NCBI GenBank assembly: GCA_964030475.1
Contig: CAXIPT010000001.1
Span: 5,259,652 to 5,323,651, forward strand
Direction: 5' to 3'
From: Tethya wilhelma
Taxonomy: Eukaryota; Porifera; Demospongiae; Tethyida; Tethyidae
DNA: 64,000 nucleotides
Part shown: in pieces, positions 1 through 12,100 of the stretch
Layout: each line of letters starts with the position of its first letter
Position numbering within the stretch: the first letter of the stretch is position 1
Notes under the pieces: model-generated
Told to the model about the DNA's origin: nothing
The model's input: only the letters and a program-made list of their open reading frames with translations
The model's database searches: none
Translations under genes and position numbers: made by a program

Positions 1-398
1 AGGCATATTTAGGATCAAAACGAGTATCAAGGAATGTAGTACCTATGAAAAGAAATTACTCTGTGCTGTCGAAGTTGGCTCAACACATTCTGGTTCCCTG
101 GAATTCTTTTCCAAGTAAGTCAGTTAGGAAGTAAGTATGTAAGTACATATCGTCGTTAGGAGAACAAAAATGGCACTATTGTGGCTTCCCACTAGTTCTC
201 TCTATACGAGTGCTGAGGAAAGTTTTTGTGAGCTTTAGGCCTTATACATGCAGTTAGTAATCTGTCAGTGAGAGCTTCTGAGCAACTTTGAAGGTTTAAT
301 TTTGTTTGACTAGATTTTTATAGTGAGCAACATTTTGTATTGTGTCTATGGGACAGTCGGCCCATTCCTACTTTACGTACTACCCTATACGTATGATG
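1..398 (+). repeat. Dispersed repeat family R1, copy 1 (left-truncated by window)
   Basis: This stretch is closely similar to 21128-21503 and 21987-22498. Shared blocks include 'aaaacgagtatcaag', 'agtcagttaggaagtaag' and 'gtgtctatgggacag'. All copies end near 'cccattcctac', which is the reverse complement of part of the terminal repeat of the small elements at 2697-2996 and 21504-21896, so R1 may be one end of a larger related element. No coding capacity is evident. Just downstream, 466-490 is a (CAGA)n microsatellite and 491-607 holds nothing I recognise. Confidence 0.75.
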
Positions 399-1590
399 TA
401 AGTACCATCAATTTTGTTGCTAGCCTAGAGCTGCCTTTATTGAGATTACGATTGAACATACAGACAGACAGACAGACAGACAGACAGACTGGTAAAACAA
501 CTACGTACCATAATCTTAAATATTGTACTTTTACTACATAGACATTTTGATATAGGTTAAGGTCATCAATAGTGCATGAGCATAAGTATCCAAGAACTCC
601 TGCTTTTTGTAGAAACCATAGATAATATAGACTACATGACCGGGATTGGAAACGCCCATTCACTCCAATGTAATTTTCACGGACAGCGCGGGTTTCAATT
701 TTTGACAGCTGCCACAAAATTCGCGAGTTCTTTTGATGTGCAAGTCAACAAGAAAAGAGGCGAAGAGAAGCTACTAGTAGGAGAGGCAATAGTTTTGTTA
801 CAGTGGAGGTTCATTGGAACAGGTAAGAATATACTTACTTGGCACTGGAATGACAAAGTGCAAATACCTACTTACGTATGCATTTTCGGCTAATTTTATC
901 ATGCCGAGTTTTGTGATGAGTCTATGAACTCTCATTTTTTCTGTACCTCTAGCTCTAAAAGTAAGCCAACAATAGTAGTGATTGTTATCACATTAACTAG
1001 TACTTTTGGTGCAATGTGGAATGGGCTAATCTTGTATGGCATAACACAAAGGGCTATGTCAAAATTTTGTCATCAATTGGTAGGTATAGTAGAGCCCATG
1101 TAGATGCTTTTTCTGTATCCCTCAGAACTGTACTGTTCTCTGGCTATAGCTGCTATTATTGACATTTTAAGGTGCATTAGTCTATGTTTCATGGAACAGG
1201 CACAATTTTTATTCATGGGAATGTATAGTTTTCAGCTGAATGGTATGTTTACTACAAGTATACTTAAAATGACAAGTGAATTATTATTACCCAGCAGCAA
1301 GATTGGGTATTTGAAATTCTACAGTACTCTCAAACAGCATCATTACATTCTAATTTGATAGGATGGGACGTAAACTTCGCCTATAACCATATCTCATAAG
1401 AAAAAGTACTACAACCAGGATCAATCACAGCATGACAAGATTGAAGTTCAGTTCTGACTCGATTAATGCAATAGGTGCCGGACTGTTCAGATGGCAGATG
1501 CACCGCACTCCTGATATTCTGTGTTCAGATCCCTGGCAGCAGCCACCATTAACTTGTCAATTATGGAACATCTCTTTATCAGCATATTAA

Positions 1591-2264
1591 TTGGGGCGAG
1601 CCTGAGCGAGCCCCATTGGAACGGTGAAACATTGAGGCAACTGTAACGGCATTGACCAAACCGGAAATAGCAATGATGTTCACATTACACGAAAAATTTT
1701 TAAAAAATTAAACATCCTGGCCTCAGATTTCAGATTTATTTACGGTATTTCTATTTACATGCGCACACGCAAAATCAAAGAACATTGAATGAGCTGGACG
1801 TGCACAGATCGACTCTGAAAAGTCCTTCAAGCATATGCTTCAAGTTAGTTGTTGCTTTAGTCTAACAATACTGGCAGTCTACCACTCACAGTCAGCTCAG
1901 CCTGGCAGTACTTCCACTCATGTCGTCAGCTAAGCATGACAGTATACTGCCACTCACAGTCAGTTCAGCCTGACAGCTGGTACAGGCTTCCACTCACAGG
2001 TCAGCTCAGCCTGGCAGTACTGCCACTCAATCTCACAGCCTGACAGTAATGCCACCCACAGTCAGCTAAGCCTAGCTTGTTTCTTCACTCCTTCCCAGGC
2101 GAATGGCCAGCCAGCCTGCTTGTGGCCTTGAGTTGTACTTAGTAATTTATAGGCTAGAATCATTTCAATTTTGCCTATAACAAGAGTAGATATAATCATG
2201 CTCTTATCTACTTTGTACTAGCATAGTCCTGTGAATGAAGATCCTTCGCTCAGGCTCGCCCAAC
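1591..2264. mobile_element. Nested inverted-repeat element with internal tandem repeat
   Basis: It starts 'ttggggcgagcctgagcgag' and ends with the near-perfect inverse 'ccttcgctcaggctcgccc'. Between about 1868 and 2080 is a degenerate tandem repeat of roughly 55 bp whose units read like 'ccactcacagtcagctcagc'. The same 'gcgagcctgagcgag' motif recurs at 25270, inside another inverted-repeat element. It is non-coding. Confidence 0.6.
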
Positions 2265-2289
2265 AATGTTTCCATCTGACTAGTATTTA

Positions 2290-2341
<52 letters not shown>

Positions 2342-2433
2342 AATAATTTTAGTTTAATAAAGCAGCCATTTCAATACTATATACTATAATCTATACAATA
2401 ATTTGTAGAGAATAAACAAGCAAAAAAATCTTA

Positions 2434-2542
2434 CCTTAAAAGTCTCCTTGTAAACTTGCCGCACGCCATTTCAAAAGCATAAGTGCTCTGATAAAACTCA
2501 AAGGATCCTGGAGCAGCCATTCCTCCTGTATCACCTGACATT
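2434..2542 (-). other. Possible isolated first exon (weak)
   Basis: On the - strand an ATG at 2542 opens 36 codons (beginning MSGDTGGMAAPGSFEFYQST) that end at a consensus donor, AG|GTAAGA, at about 2434. No matching downstream exon is recognisable toward position 1, and the segment lies inside the 617-2622 element. It could be the first exon of a transposon gene, of a gene running off the window, or chance. Confidence 0.25.
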
Positions 2543-2696
2543 TTGCAATTTTCCCATGAAACCAGAGTTGTTCGCAAAATCCTGGGCGTTTCCAATCCCG
2601 GTCACGTAGTCTATATTATTTATGTAGAAACTAACTAGGAGCAGTATCAGTGCAATTGAGCATCAAAAAAGGGAATAAACAAGTAGTAAAGGTTTC

Positions 2697-2996
2697 ATAA
2701 AATAAGCAGTGTAGGAATGGGCGGTGCTGTAAAAAGAAATGAACATGGCATGTCTCTAAAGTTTGACACATAATTTGTTATACATGACTACTTCATTTTT
2801 TGTTTTATGCTCTCGTAACTCCTACATGCCTGTTACTTCATCCAAATTAGCCAAGTGATTGCATGCTTGAACAATCATGAGCCAATTAACTGACAAAATG
2901 GATTCAAACTTGACTGAAATAGTCATGTGCCAAACTTTAGAGACTTATATACCTTATTTCATTACAGCACTGCCCATGCATTCATACACTGTTTAT
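2697..2996. mobile_element. MITE of family M1, copy 1
   Basis: The terminal inverted repeats are 'agcagtgtaggaatgggcgg' on the left and its approximate inverse around 2964-2996 on the right. Interior blocks 'atgactacttcatttt' and 'agtcatgtgcc' are shared with the copy at 21504-21896. About 300 bp, no ORF. It lies about 180 bp before the first readable exon of the AAA+ gene. Confidence 0.6.
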
Positions 2997-3176
2997 CTTA
3001 ATACTACTATAGTATGACATTGTGTGTCTGTCTATGTAGCAAGGGAAATAGACTATGGCCTTCTATGTGTGTCTCTCATATCCTTATAAACCAGGCTCTC
3101 ACTACATACTTTTATTGTTAAGCTTAGCGTGGTGAATAGCTAATTTATGAAGCTTTATTATATATCTCATTTACAG

Positions 3177-6100
3177 TGACCTGTACAAGCGTAATTTCCT
3201 TGATGAGTTTCTCTCGCGTGCTCTAAACGTGACACTGGATGAGAACAAGCGCCTCACTATAGTGGATGACTCTGCCTATGTCCTTACACTGGACTACATG
3301 ATCAAGATGTTAAATATTCATGAGCGTCGTGAGTGTGGTGTCCCTGTGATCATTGAGGGAGAGACTGGAGTGGGAAAGACTGCACTTGTTGAGATGTTGT
3401 CTAGACTGTGGAACCAGTCACTGTTGCTAGAATGGAAGAAATTGCGAGGTCGACTGATCGACTTCTTCCGAAATAGACTCGGTGAAATTCCTGTCGATAT
3501 CTCTGATTATTATGAGGTTAATATAATTCACAAAATTTTGTAATTAAATAACACCCTCCTTGTGTTGTTTCCCTAGGCTTGTGTGAAAGCAGTTGGGGCT
3601 ATGAGTGCTGGTGAGCATGTTAGTGAAGACAGTCTGCTCTTCCTGTGTCAGCTTCCTGATGGTAGTCGTGGTCAGCTCTACACCCGGTTGAAGGAGTATC
3701 TTCTCCCAATGAAGGATGACCCCGTTGTGGCTCTGCTCACTCTGAGAAAGTTCCAGTTCAAGAATCAGGTTACCATTGAGAAGCTCTTTGAGTTGGCTGA
3801 GACAGAGGACACGGCTGAGGTTTGTGGAGTGATCTGTGTACAAATGTGTAGATGAACTACCTGCATGTGGATGGTGCATTCAAAATTATGTTAAATTTGT
3901 TGTGGATATATCTTTGTAATTGTGCAGACTACAGCCAACCTTCTCTATGGTGTGCTGATGGCTCAAGTGAAGGGCACTTTTCACAAGATCAATGTCCATG
4001 CTGCCATGACTCCTAGTGAAATATGGGAGGAGTTCCAACCAGTTTTTCACCAAGCTGAGCTCCTCCGAGAGGCTTTTGAAAAGAACAGTGTGCAAAAAGA
4101 GAAGCAAGCCCAAACAGCAGCCCAAGTCTTTATGGCGAAGAGACGAGAATCCTATGGAATGAAATCCCTGTCTTCCTTTAAGTCTGTGTCCAGTTCTAGC
4201 TCTGTGGAAAGCATGGCTGAAACTCAAAAGAGTGATCCAAGAATTCCATTTGTCACTGTAAGTGTATTGTTTACCATGGCTCTTTTAATTTAGTGGATCA
4301 TACATCACCCATGATATTATGGTACAGGTATTTTTGGATGAAGTGAACACATCTTCTTGTGTTGGTCTCTTCAAGGAAATCATTGTTGACAGAACATTTG
4401 ATGGAAAAGTGAGTATAGCTGTACTACCATAGTCTTTGTCTAGTTAAAACTTCATCTCTTAATTCTTCTCCACCCCCTGTCTATCCTCAGCCCATTCCAG
4501 ACAATGTGTTCATTGTGGCAGCCTGTAACCCTCACCGAGGGAACAGTCTAGCCTCCCTCGAGTCCAAGGATAAGTGGATGAGAGGATCCTACTATGTACG
4601 AAGGTTGCACCCCACTCTCAAGTTTTTGATGTGGGATTATGGCTCACTGAATGAAGACCAGGAGAGAGACTACATCAATACCAAGATGACCATGTTAAAC
4701 CACACTATGTCTCGACCTGATGTGAGTGAGAACTTGAACACGCAATTTCCGGCCATCTATTCTACATTACCAATTTGTCTATTGTGCAGGTCCTGAGTCT
4801 GACTGATCTCATTGTAAAAAGTCAAAACCTCATGCGCTCCTATGCATTTCAACAACTAGTGAACAAGAAGAGTAACCAAGCATCGATGGAGGCAGCTAAG
4901 ATCTCTTCAAAGAGCTGTGTCAGCCAAAGAGATATCCAGCGTGTGTTCACTCTCTACCAGTGGTTTAATACCAACTACATGAAATTTAAACCGTATAGTA
5001 ACCGCAATGATTACCACAGAAGGGCTGTCTTGATAGCTCTGGGTATAGTGTACTACATGAGGCTGAATGCCAAGTACAGGGAGAAGTATCAGAGTGAGCT
5101 GGACAAGATTAAAGGGCTTCCCGGTGAGGTGTCCTTCTCAGTAGCTCTGCAAGATGAACTGAACTGGTACATTTCTCAAGTTGAACTGCCCAAGGGGATT
5201 GCCCGCACTCAAGCTCTCAAGGAGAATCTCTTTGCAACCATTGTGTGCACGGTTACACACACTCCTCTCATCATCGTAGGAGCTCCTGGCTCCTCCAAGA
5301 CCCTCTCCTTCAACCAGGCCATTGCAAACCTCAAAGGACCTGAATCAAAGCAGGAACACTTCCGTAATACGGACATCTTCCATTCCCTGGATCCTCATTA
5401 CTACCAGTGTTCTCGTCGCACCACTTCCAATGAAATCCAAACTGTATTTTCACGAGCCATCAATCGCCAACGTAGCTACCAGAAGTTCAAACTACCCATT
5501 TATTGTGTGGTGTTCATGGATGAAGCTGGTCTGCCTGAAGAGAGTCATGAGTCACTGAAGGTGCTCCACTATCATCTCGACAAACAGGAGGTGTCCTTTG
5601 TAGCCGTCACAAACCATGTGCTGGATGCTGCTAAAAGCAACAGAGCCATTAGTCTCTTCCGACCCGAAGCTTCCAATGAAGAATTGGAGATCTTGGCTAA
5701 AGGCTGTCTTTGTTCCGACCCTGAAAATCCTCCTCCTCAGGTCAAGAAGGATCTGAGCATGGTGGTGAAGTTCTGTCACCCTTACTGTCAGCTCATGGAG
5801 AGAAGCAAGAATTTTGCTAAATTTTTTGGCCTCCGTGATTTTATCCACTTTGTCAACTACCTTCGTCGAAAGCGTGATCAAGGTCAAGTCCTCACACCGC
5901 AGATTGTCATGCATGCTTTGGAGAGAAACTTCAATGGTTCTGAAGAATTTGGCGCCATCTGTAAGAAATTCCTCCAAGCCATTGGGTCCACTCCTGACCA
6001 AATCCCAGCACGTTCTGTCTTGGAAATTCTTCGTGATAGCCTCCAGGATCGCCCCCAGGCTATGCAAGACCTAACAGAGAATGAAGTTCGATACAAACTG

Positions 6101-9100
6101 ATCATCGATCCCTCAGAAGATGACTCTCTCGTTCGACTTCTCTTCTCCTTTGAAGTTCTAGATAGAAAGAAAACTCGCATGTACATCTGCAGTGAATTCC
6201 CTGGTGATGGTCAGGTGCAGAAGATCAACACCATTGCAGCTATCCGCCACTCTGCTATTGAAGGCCATACTGTGGTGATGAGTCAGACAGATGATATTCA
6301 TGAGAGCTTTTATGATCTCTTCAATCAACGATTTCAAAGAATTGACGATCCTGAACAAGGTCCGAGGTACTACACTACAATTGTAATTGGTGCCCACCTC
6401 AAACCATCTCGAGTCCACCCCAACTTCCAGTGTATAGTTGTCATGAAGGAATCTGAAGTGAAACACACACCAGCTCCTTTCTTGAATCGTTTTGAGAAGT
6501 ATCTCATCTCTCATCGTAGCCTCTTGGACACAGCATTCTCATACATGCCACCCTGCATTGTTGTTGTCATTAAGACTGCCATGGACAAGGTATATGCATG
6601 CATTATGATTTAGATAGCCAATTAAATTTCCATCAAATGCATCTTGGCTGTAATATATATGATTACAAAGTTGGTTGTAGTTTTAATAGCCAATTAAGTT
6701 TTGGCATTATTTATTACAATATTTCATGTTTGTATTTTGTTTCATGCAGGTTCAAGAATTCATTGATCTTGTGTCTGGAGGTAATAGTCTGTATGGGTTC
6801 AATGAAGAGACTTTGGGTTCTCTGGTGCTGACCTTGTTGCCCCCTTTTGGTCACCCCTATGAACCTCTAGGAGAGTCCAGTGTCGTCGATGATAGCTTGG
6901 ACATTAAAGTGTATCTTCTTCAAGAATTACTGCATTCGCTGAGATACTCTGTGGGCTTCACAATTCCTCCTGTAAGTAGTACCTTAAGGACACTAATTTG
7001 CAAGTACAAATTTAAATTTAGTGGATTTGAAGGATGTAATACAGCGTATTTGCAAGGCGTGTATTAATTTTAGTGAATTTAAATTTTCATTTCTATTTAT
7101 GCTTATTTATACGTATTTGTAGCCCACCTGTGATGTAGATCAAAGTGCTGACATGTTGACAGTGCATATAATATATGTGATATTGCACTGTGGTCAGAGC
7201 GTATATCACTGATATTACACTGTGGTTTTGTGTACTGCAGTTACTTACGAGTGCATGCTTGTTTATATTCTCTAGCTATATAGCTAGCTACCAAACTGCT
7301 ACAGTCGTAGATACAAGAATATACTTACCACACTGGAGTCAAGCTTCAGTTGAGAGGATATTGATTACACAGACAAATTTGAAAATTCTACTGCCATTTT
7401 GTTTGTTCAGTGGTGGATATTCAAATTTCTTGCTGCTTTTTTGAACAGAGAAGGCTCCAGTTAGTCTCGCTAGCCTGACAAGAGACTCCATAGCTATACA
7501 GATTTATAGTTGCTATTATACTAGCCTAGACTAGTCAAATTTCAACAGACCATGCTTCAATCCGATGCTCTTCTGGTAATCGAGGGTTCTCACTCTCAGA
7601 CTGGTTTGTAAACAATAGTAGTGAATTTTACTAGCCTGTAAGCGACTTAGCTAGCATACAGCTAGCTAGCCTAGCTACTGCTTTCTGTGGGCTGCAAAAC
7701 AGTGTAATAACAGTTACTATAACTATTGTATCCTCGGAAGCCATACTATTACTAGAGTTTTCCATGGTTAATGAAGTGAAGAGTACAGCGCACGTGACAA
7801 TGTTTATATTTCCCTGTGACTCTCCATAATATATTATTATTTCCCTGACCTTTCTGTTTTGAACAGTGCAAAGAGACTCCAGTGCTTAAAAGAAACACCA
7901 TATGCAAAATTAAGAGCTTAAGAACAGAATGTTAATGTTACTTTTCCAAGGCTCTGTAGATAGTCTTTTCTGTTTCAAGTAAAAATTTAGAGTAGGAACT
8001 ACTATATTTGCTCAAGTCTCAAGTGTAGACTACATAGTGAACATACAAGCTTAAACTACACTCAAAAGTGGAAAAAAAAGCAGCAAAAATTCTGAGCGCC
8101 ATGATACAAGCATTTTGATGGGTGTTATTGGATATACTTGAGGTAATATTGAATAAGCCTGAGGGCATAGTATACATAATTTTAGTGCATACTTAAAGGT
8201 GCTCTCTCATAGAAACGGAAGTAAATTCGAAACTACAAAACGTAATGAAGCCACAAACAAATCACAAGTACGCACAAAAATTAACTATGTGTAGAAGTTT
8301 GTGTGGACTATGACAAAAATGCCAGGCTGCTGGCAGTTTAGACTCCTCACAGCAGCAGTATAAATGGTAAGTGCTTCACATTTATGCATGTTTCATTACG
8401 TTGCATCACTAAATATATTTGGTCGTCAAATGTATACTTTGAAACTTTTTCTAATTCTGCTTCAATGTTTTGCATCATGGCTGCGTCACTCAATATAAAG
8501 TACTAATATGTGCATCAATGTGTCGTGAACCAGGTTTAAGGTAGCACCAGTGCACTCTTAACTCCATTCGTTGGCTATATGCAAGGTTCCTTCAACTCGA
8601 ATACGTTTGCTTCTTGAGCTATCAAGCTTCTTTTTGCGTCCCCTTGGCTTTTTACTCCTGGCTTTTGAGCATTTTATTTGCTGAAAGCAGACATGTGCAT
8701 TCTGATGACGTATAGCTACATGACCAAACAGATTTGAATATTGAGTTTTGGGCCAAGAAATCAGAGTCGAACTAAAATCACTTCCATGAGAGAGTGCCTT
8801 TAAATTAGCAAAAATACCTATACTTGCTAGGTAAAGGTGATATGACTGTATAGTAACTTGATTCAGTGTACAAATATTTTCAGGTGACATTAGCAGAGCT
8901 TGAACATGAAGCTGAACACTTATTCAATACTGTTCTTCTCGATCCTGAATTTGAAGGACTCATGAAAGTCTTGGATCACAATGCAGCCTCCCATGCTGTT
9001 ATTGAATCCATCAACATGCTGAACACAGCTCATGCACTGAGTCCAGAAGGCTGCATGCTTGTCTCTCTGTTACAACAGTGGCTTGAGCTCTACTTCTCCA

Positions 9101-12100
9101 AGAAGCTGATGCAGTTGATGACATTTGAAGCACTGGTACTTCATCGCAACAAACTCCCTTACATATATCTGGAGAACTACCTGGTAAACCAACATCACTT
9201 CAGCCTCAAGGATGTAGTCTGTAACTACTATGGGGCTCTGAAAGGAACTGGATGGTGGGTGTTCTTAATAATGCCCACCAAACCTGTAAAGTGTTGTAAA
9301 TTCATTAATTTCCTTTTTATTCAGGGATCGTACTGGATGTCCAACAAATAAGGTTCTCTGTTTCACACGCTCCTCTCAGCTTATTCATCTGTTGCCAGCT
9401 CAGTTTCCAAGCTCTGTCATTGGAATGCAAACCAGCATGCAAAGTCTCAAGGATTATGTCTTTGATGATCCCAATACCCTTGTTGTTTGCAAATTATCCA
9501 GTGTCATTTTGCAAAGTGCTGTACAAGAGCTTTTGAAGAGATTTGTCATATCTGAGACATCAAAGATATGCCTTCTAGTTGCCAACATGCAGGAGACGTC
9601 ACAAAAGATTGTGAACCATATTCGTATCATGATTGAAGAAATAGAGAGCCAGGTTCAACACAAAGAAGGAAAGCTCTTTTTCCTGCTGCTTCACTTTCCA
9701 CCAGCACAATTCTTTAAGCCTTGCTATCCTTCTTTATTCCTAAAGGGTTGGGATCACTTCTATTTGGACACCATTGCTGTCAAGGGAGGGGTTGATATCA
9801 GAGACTGGTTCTGCCAGTGTTGTTTTCCTGCTGCTGGCTCACAGTTCGATGAAGATTCCTTGCTCAATGCTCTACAGATGATTCTACCAGAAGCGATTCC
9901 AATATTGTCTTCAAAAGTGTTCTTTGATACAGAGGAGAATGCATCATCCAAACATACTGAGTCTCTCCAACGATTGCTGTTTGAAAAGGGAGTGGGTAAT
10001 GTGCTTTGTGAGAAGTTCCGTGCTTACTGGAAGCCCTCTGTGATTGCTGAGTACCTTGAGAAGGCTGCCATTCTTTCCAAAAACAGAGAGTCAACTCTCA
10101 ACATCACTGAAACCATTCAGAGCACCTTCAAGAGCCTCTTCTTTGATTTTCTCGTGTGCATGGTCTACCAAGTCAACAAAAACTATAACCTTGACATTCT
10201 CTTCAATGAAGATTGCTCCCCAGCCATCCAAGATCTCTTCCTTGAGGTCCTCAAAGTGTTCCCTACTCCAAAGCTATCGGAGGTCACCCTCTTCAGTGCC
10301 AACCTGGTCTCACTACAGCCTCCTCTCTACATGGATATGGACATTTCTGAAGGAGGGGCAAGCTCTATCACTTCATCTGTTGCTAGCTCCTACAGACCAC
10401 ATAAACAGACTGTCATTTTAGCAAATTTGCAAAAAGCTGTGAAATCGAGGATTGAAACTCTAGAGGATGTAAGAAAAGGAACTATACCAGTATAGCTATA
10501 AAGTTAATCTTTGTTTTACTTTTTTCACTTATATAGGATCCCCAAAAATATGCTATTGTTGTTGCACTCAAAGCAATAGACAACCATCCTGAGCTCTGGG
10601 ACAAGTATTTTGGTGATTTTGTCCTCCATAAGTTGAAATTAGAGTCTCCTGAAGCTGGAGAGGGTATCGCTAAAGATATCCTGTATGTTTATTTCGGTGA
10701 TCTCCACCAGCAAGACTCGACCATGAGGATTGTTGGACTCCACACCTATCTCTGTGTCTACGATCTCAACTATGCCAGAATGGCCGTCATTCTCAGGCCC
10801 CTCAACAAGATACAAAAGGTACAAGCACATTGTGTGACGTGCGAAAGCATTTTTTGATTAGTGCATGTGTTGTTTTTCCTACCTGCAGCTCCATGGAGAA
10901 GTAAAGGCAAAGCCACATCTCCTCTCTCCTCTGCCAGCTTCTCCAACTCATCAGCTCATCTCGGCCATCAAGACTACTGGACTACCTTTCTACACTCCAG
11001 AGTATCTAGCCAGCTTTATTGTGAACACTCTCTTCAATGCACTAGTTGGCTCGGCCTACCAGTCAGAAGGATCAGTCAATACCATGAATGAAAAGTTGAC
11101 CACATGGTTCAAAGCCTATCGGTAAATTGATCACTTGCTTCTGTTATTGTTGTTGTTGTTGTTTTTTTGTTTGTTTGTTTGCTTGTTATTTGTTTTATAT
11201 ATAAATTTGAATGTTATACTTTAAACTAACTCCTCGCACAGGGATGTGATGACATTGCCTTCCTTGAAGAAACACGTCTATCTTGCCATTGGTCCGAGCC
11301 AGATGAACATCGTTGAGGCCAGGCTCAACCTGATGCACGCTACTTTCCTTGCCCTCCAGAGCAAAGCCAGTCTGGATGATGAAGTACTTACTAAGGGAAA
11401 TAACGTGTTCCAGACTCTTTATAGCCGTCACTTTAATGAAGACCTGGAGGTAGATGTATGTATGTGTGAAACTATTGCATATTTTGAAGTTTGGTGATAC
11501 CGCCACTACAAAATGATGGTACCGTGTGTGACGTTTAGTGTACCGTAGATCAGGAAATTTTTACTGTTGTGGCAAAAATTGACCACGTGAAATTTGAAAT
11601 GTATGGTTACTGAATCAGTTGAAATTTCCCGAAAATTAAACGATGAAAAATTTTAGCAGCAAAAATTTCCTGATTTACAGTACATTTAATAGAATAAAAT
11701 TATGTACTCTACATAGCAGTTAATTTTAACTTCAACTTTCTCAGCCAGGTTCATATTATAGTAGTGTGAATAAAGTAGTGGTAGATGTTAAAATCATGTG
11801 AATTACTGTTGTACTTGTATGTGCCTCATAAACCAGACTTTGCCTAACAGTGAAGACCTGGTATATAAGGCTACATGCTGTGTGACTGTTATTATTTTCC
11901 TCAACATTTATTCTTTGGTTTTGCTCTATTTTACAGTTGAAATCTAACTGCCCCCGACTTGCTGATGTGTGTGAAGTCACAGTGGAGATTCTCTCTAGCA
12001 CTGCTCTCTCTCCAGATGCCCAACAAGATGTTGACATGGTCAGAATTCTCTTGGAAGGATTCTTTGCTCACTTCTTCTCACCAGACAGGAAGAAATATCA

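Larger units (their letters stand above)
617..2622. mobile_element. TIR element of about 2 kb with a 9-bp target duplication
   Basis: The left end (about 625-652) and the right end (about 2582-2617) are inverted copies of one another over roughly 33 bases, including 'gaccgggattggaaacgccc'. The direct repeat 'tgtagaaac' lies at 608-616 and 2623-2631, immediately outside, and is read as a 9-bp target-site duplication. The interior has no recognisable transposase. It carries another inverted-repeat element (1591-2264), a (GT)n microsatellite (about 2292-2340) and a possible - strand first exon (2542-2434). Nine-base duplications occur in Mutator-like and some Merlin-like DNA transposons, but I cannot assign a superfamily. 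Confidence 0.65.

Noticed and set aside
576..893. 105-codon ORF as a gene
   Set aside because: It starts outside and runs through the terminal repeat of a TIR element, with no homology I recognise.
9781..9840. Zinc-binding site at WFCQCCFP in the AAA+ gene
   Set aside because: There is no spaced Cys/His set around it, and the segment aligns with the post-AAA region of RNF213 rather than the RING.
10044..10421. Ser/Pro-rich alternative-frame ORF
   Set aside because: It lies within exon 9325-10468 of the AAA+ gene in the wrong frame.
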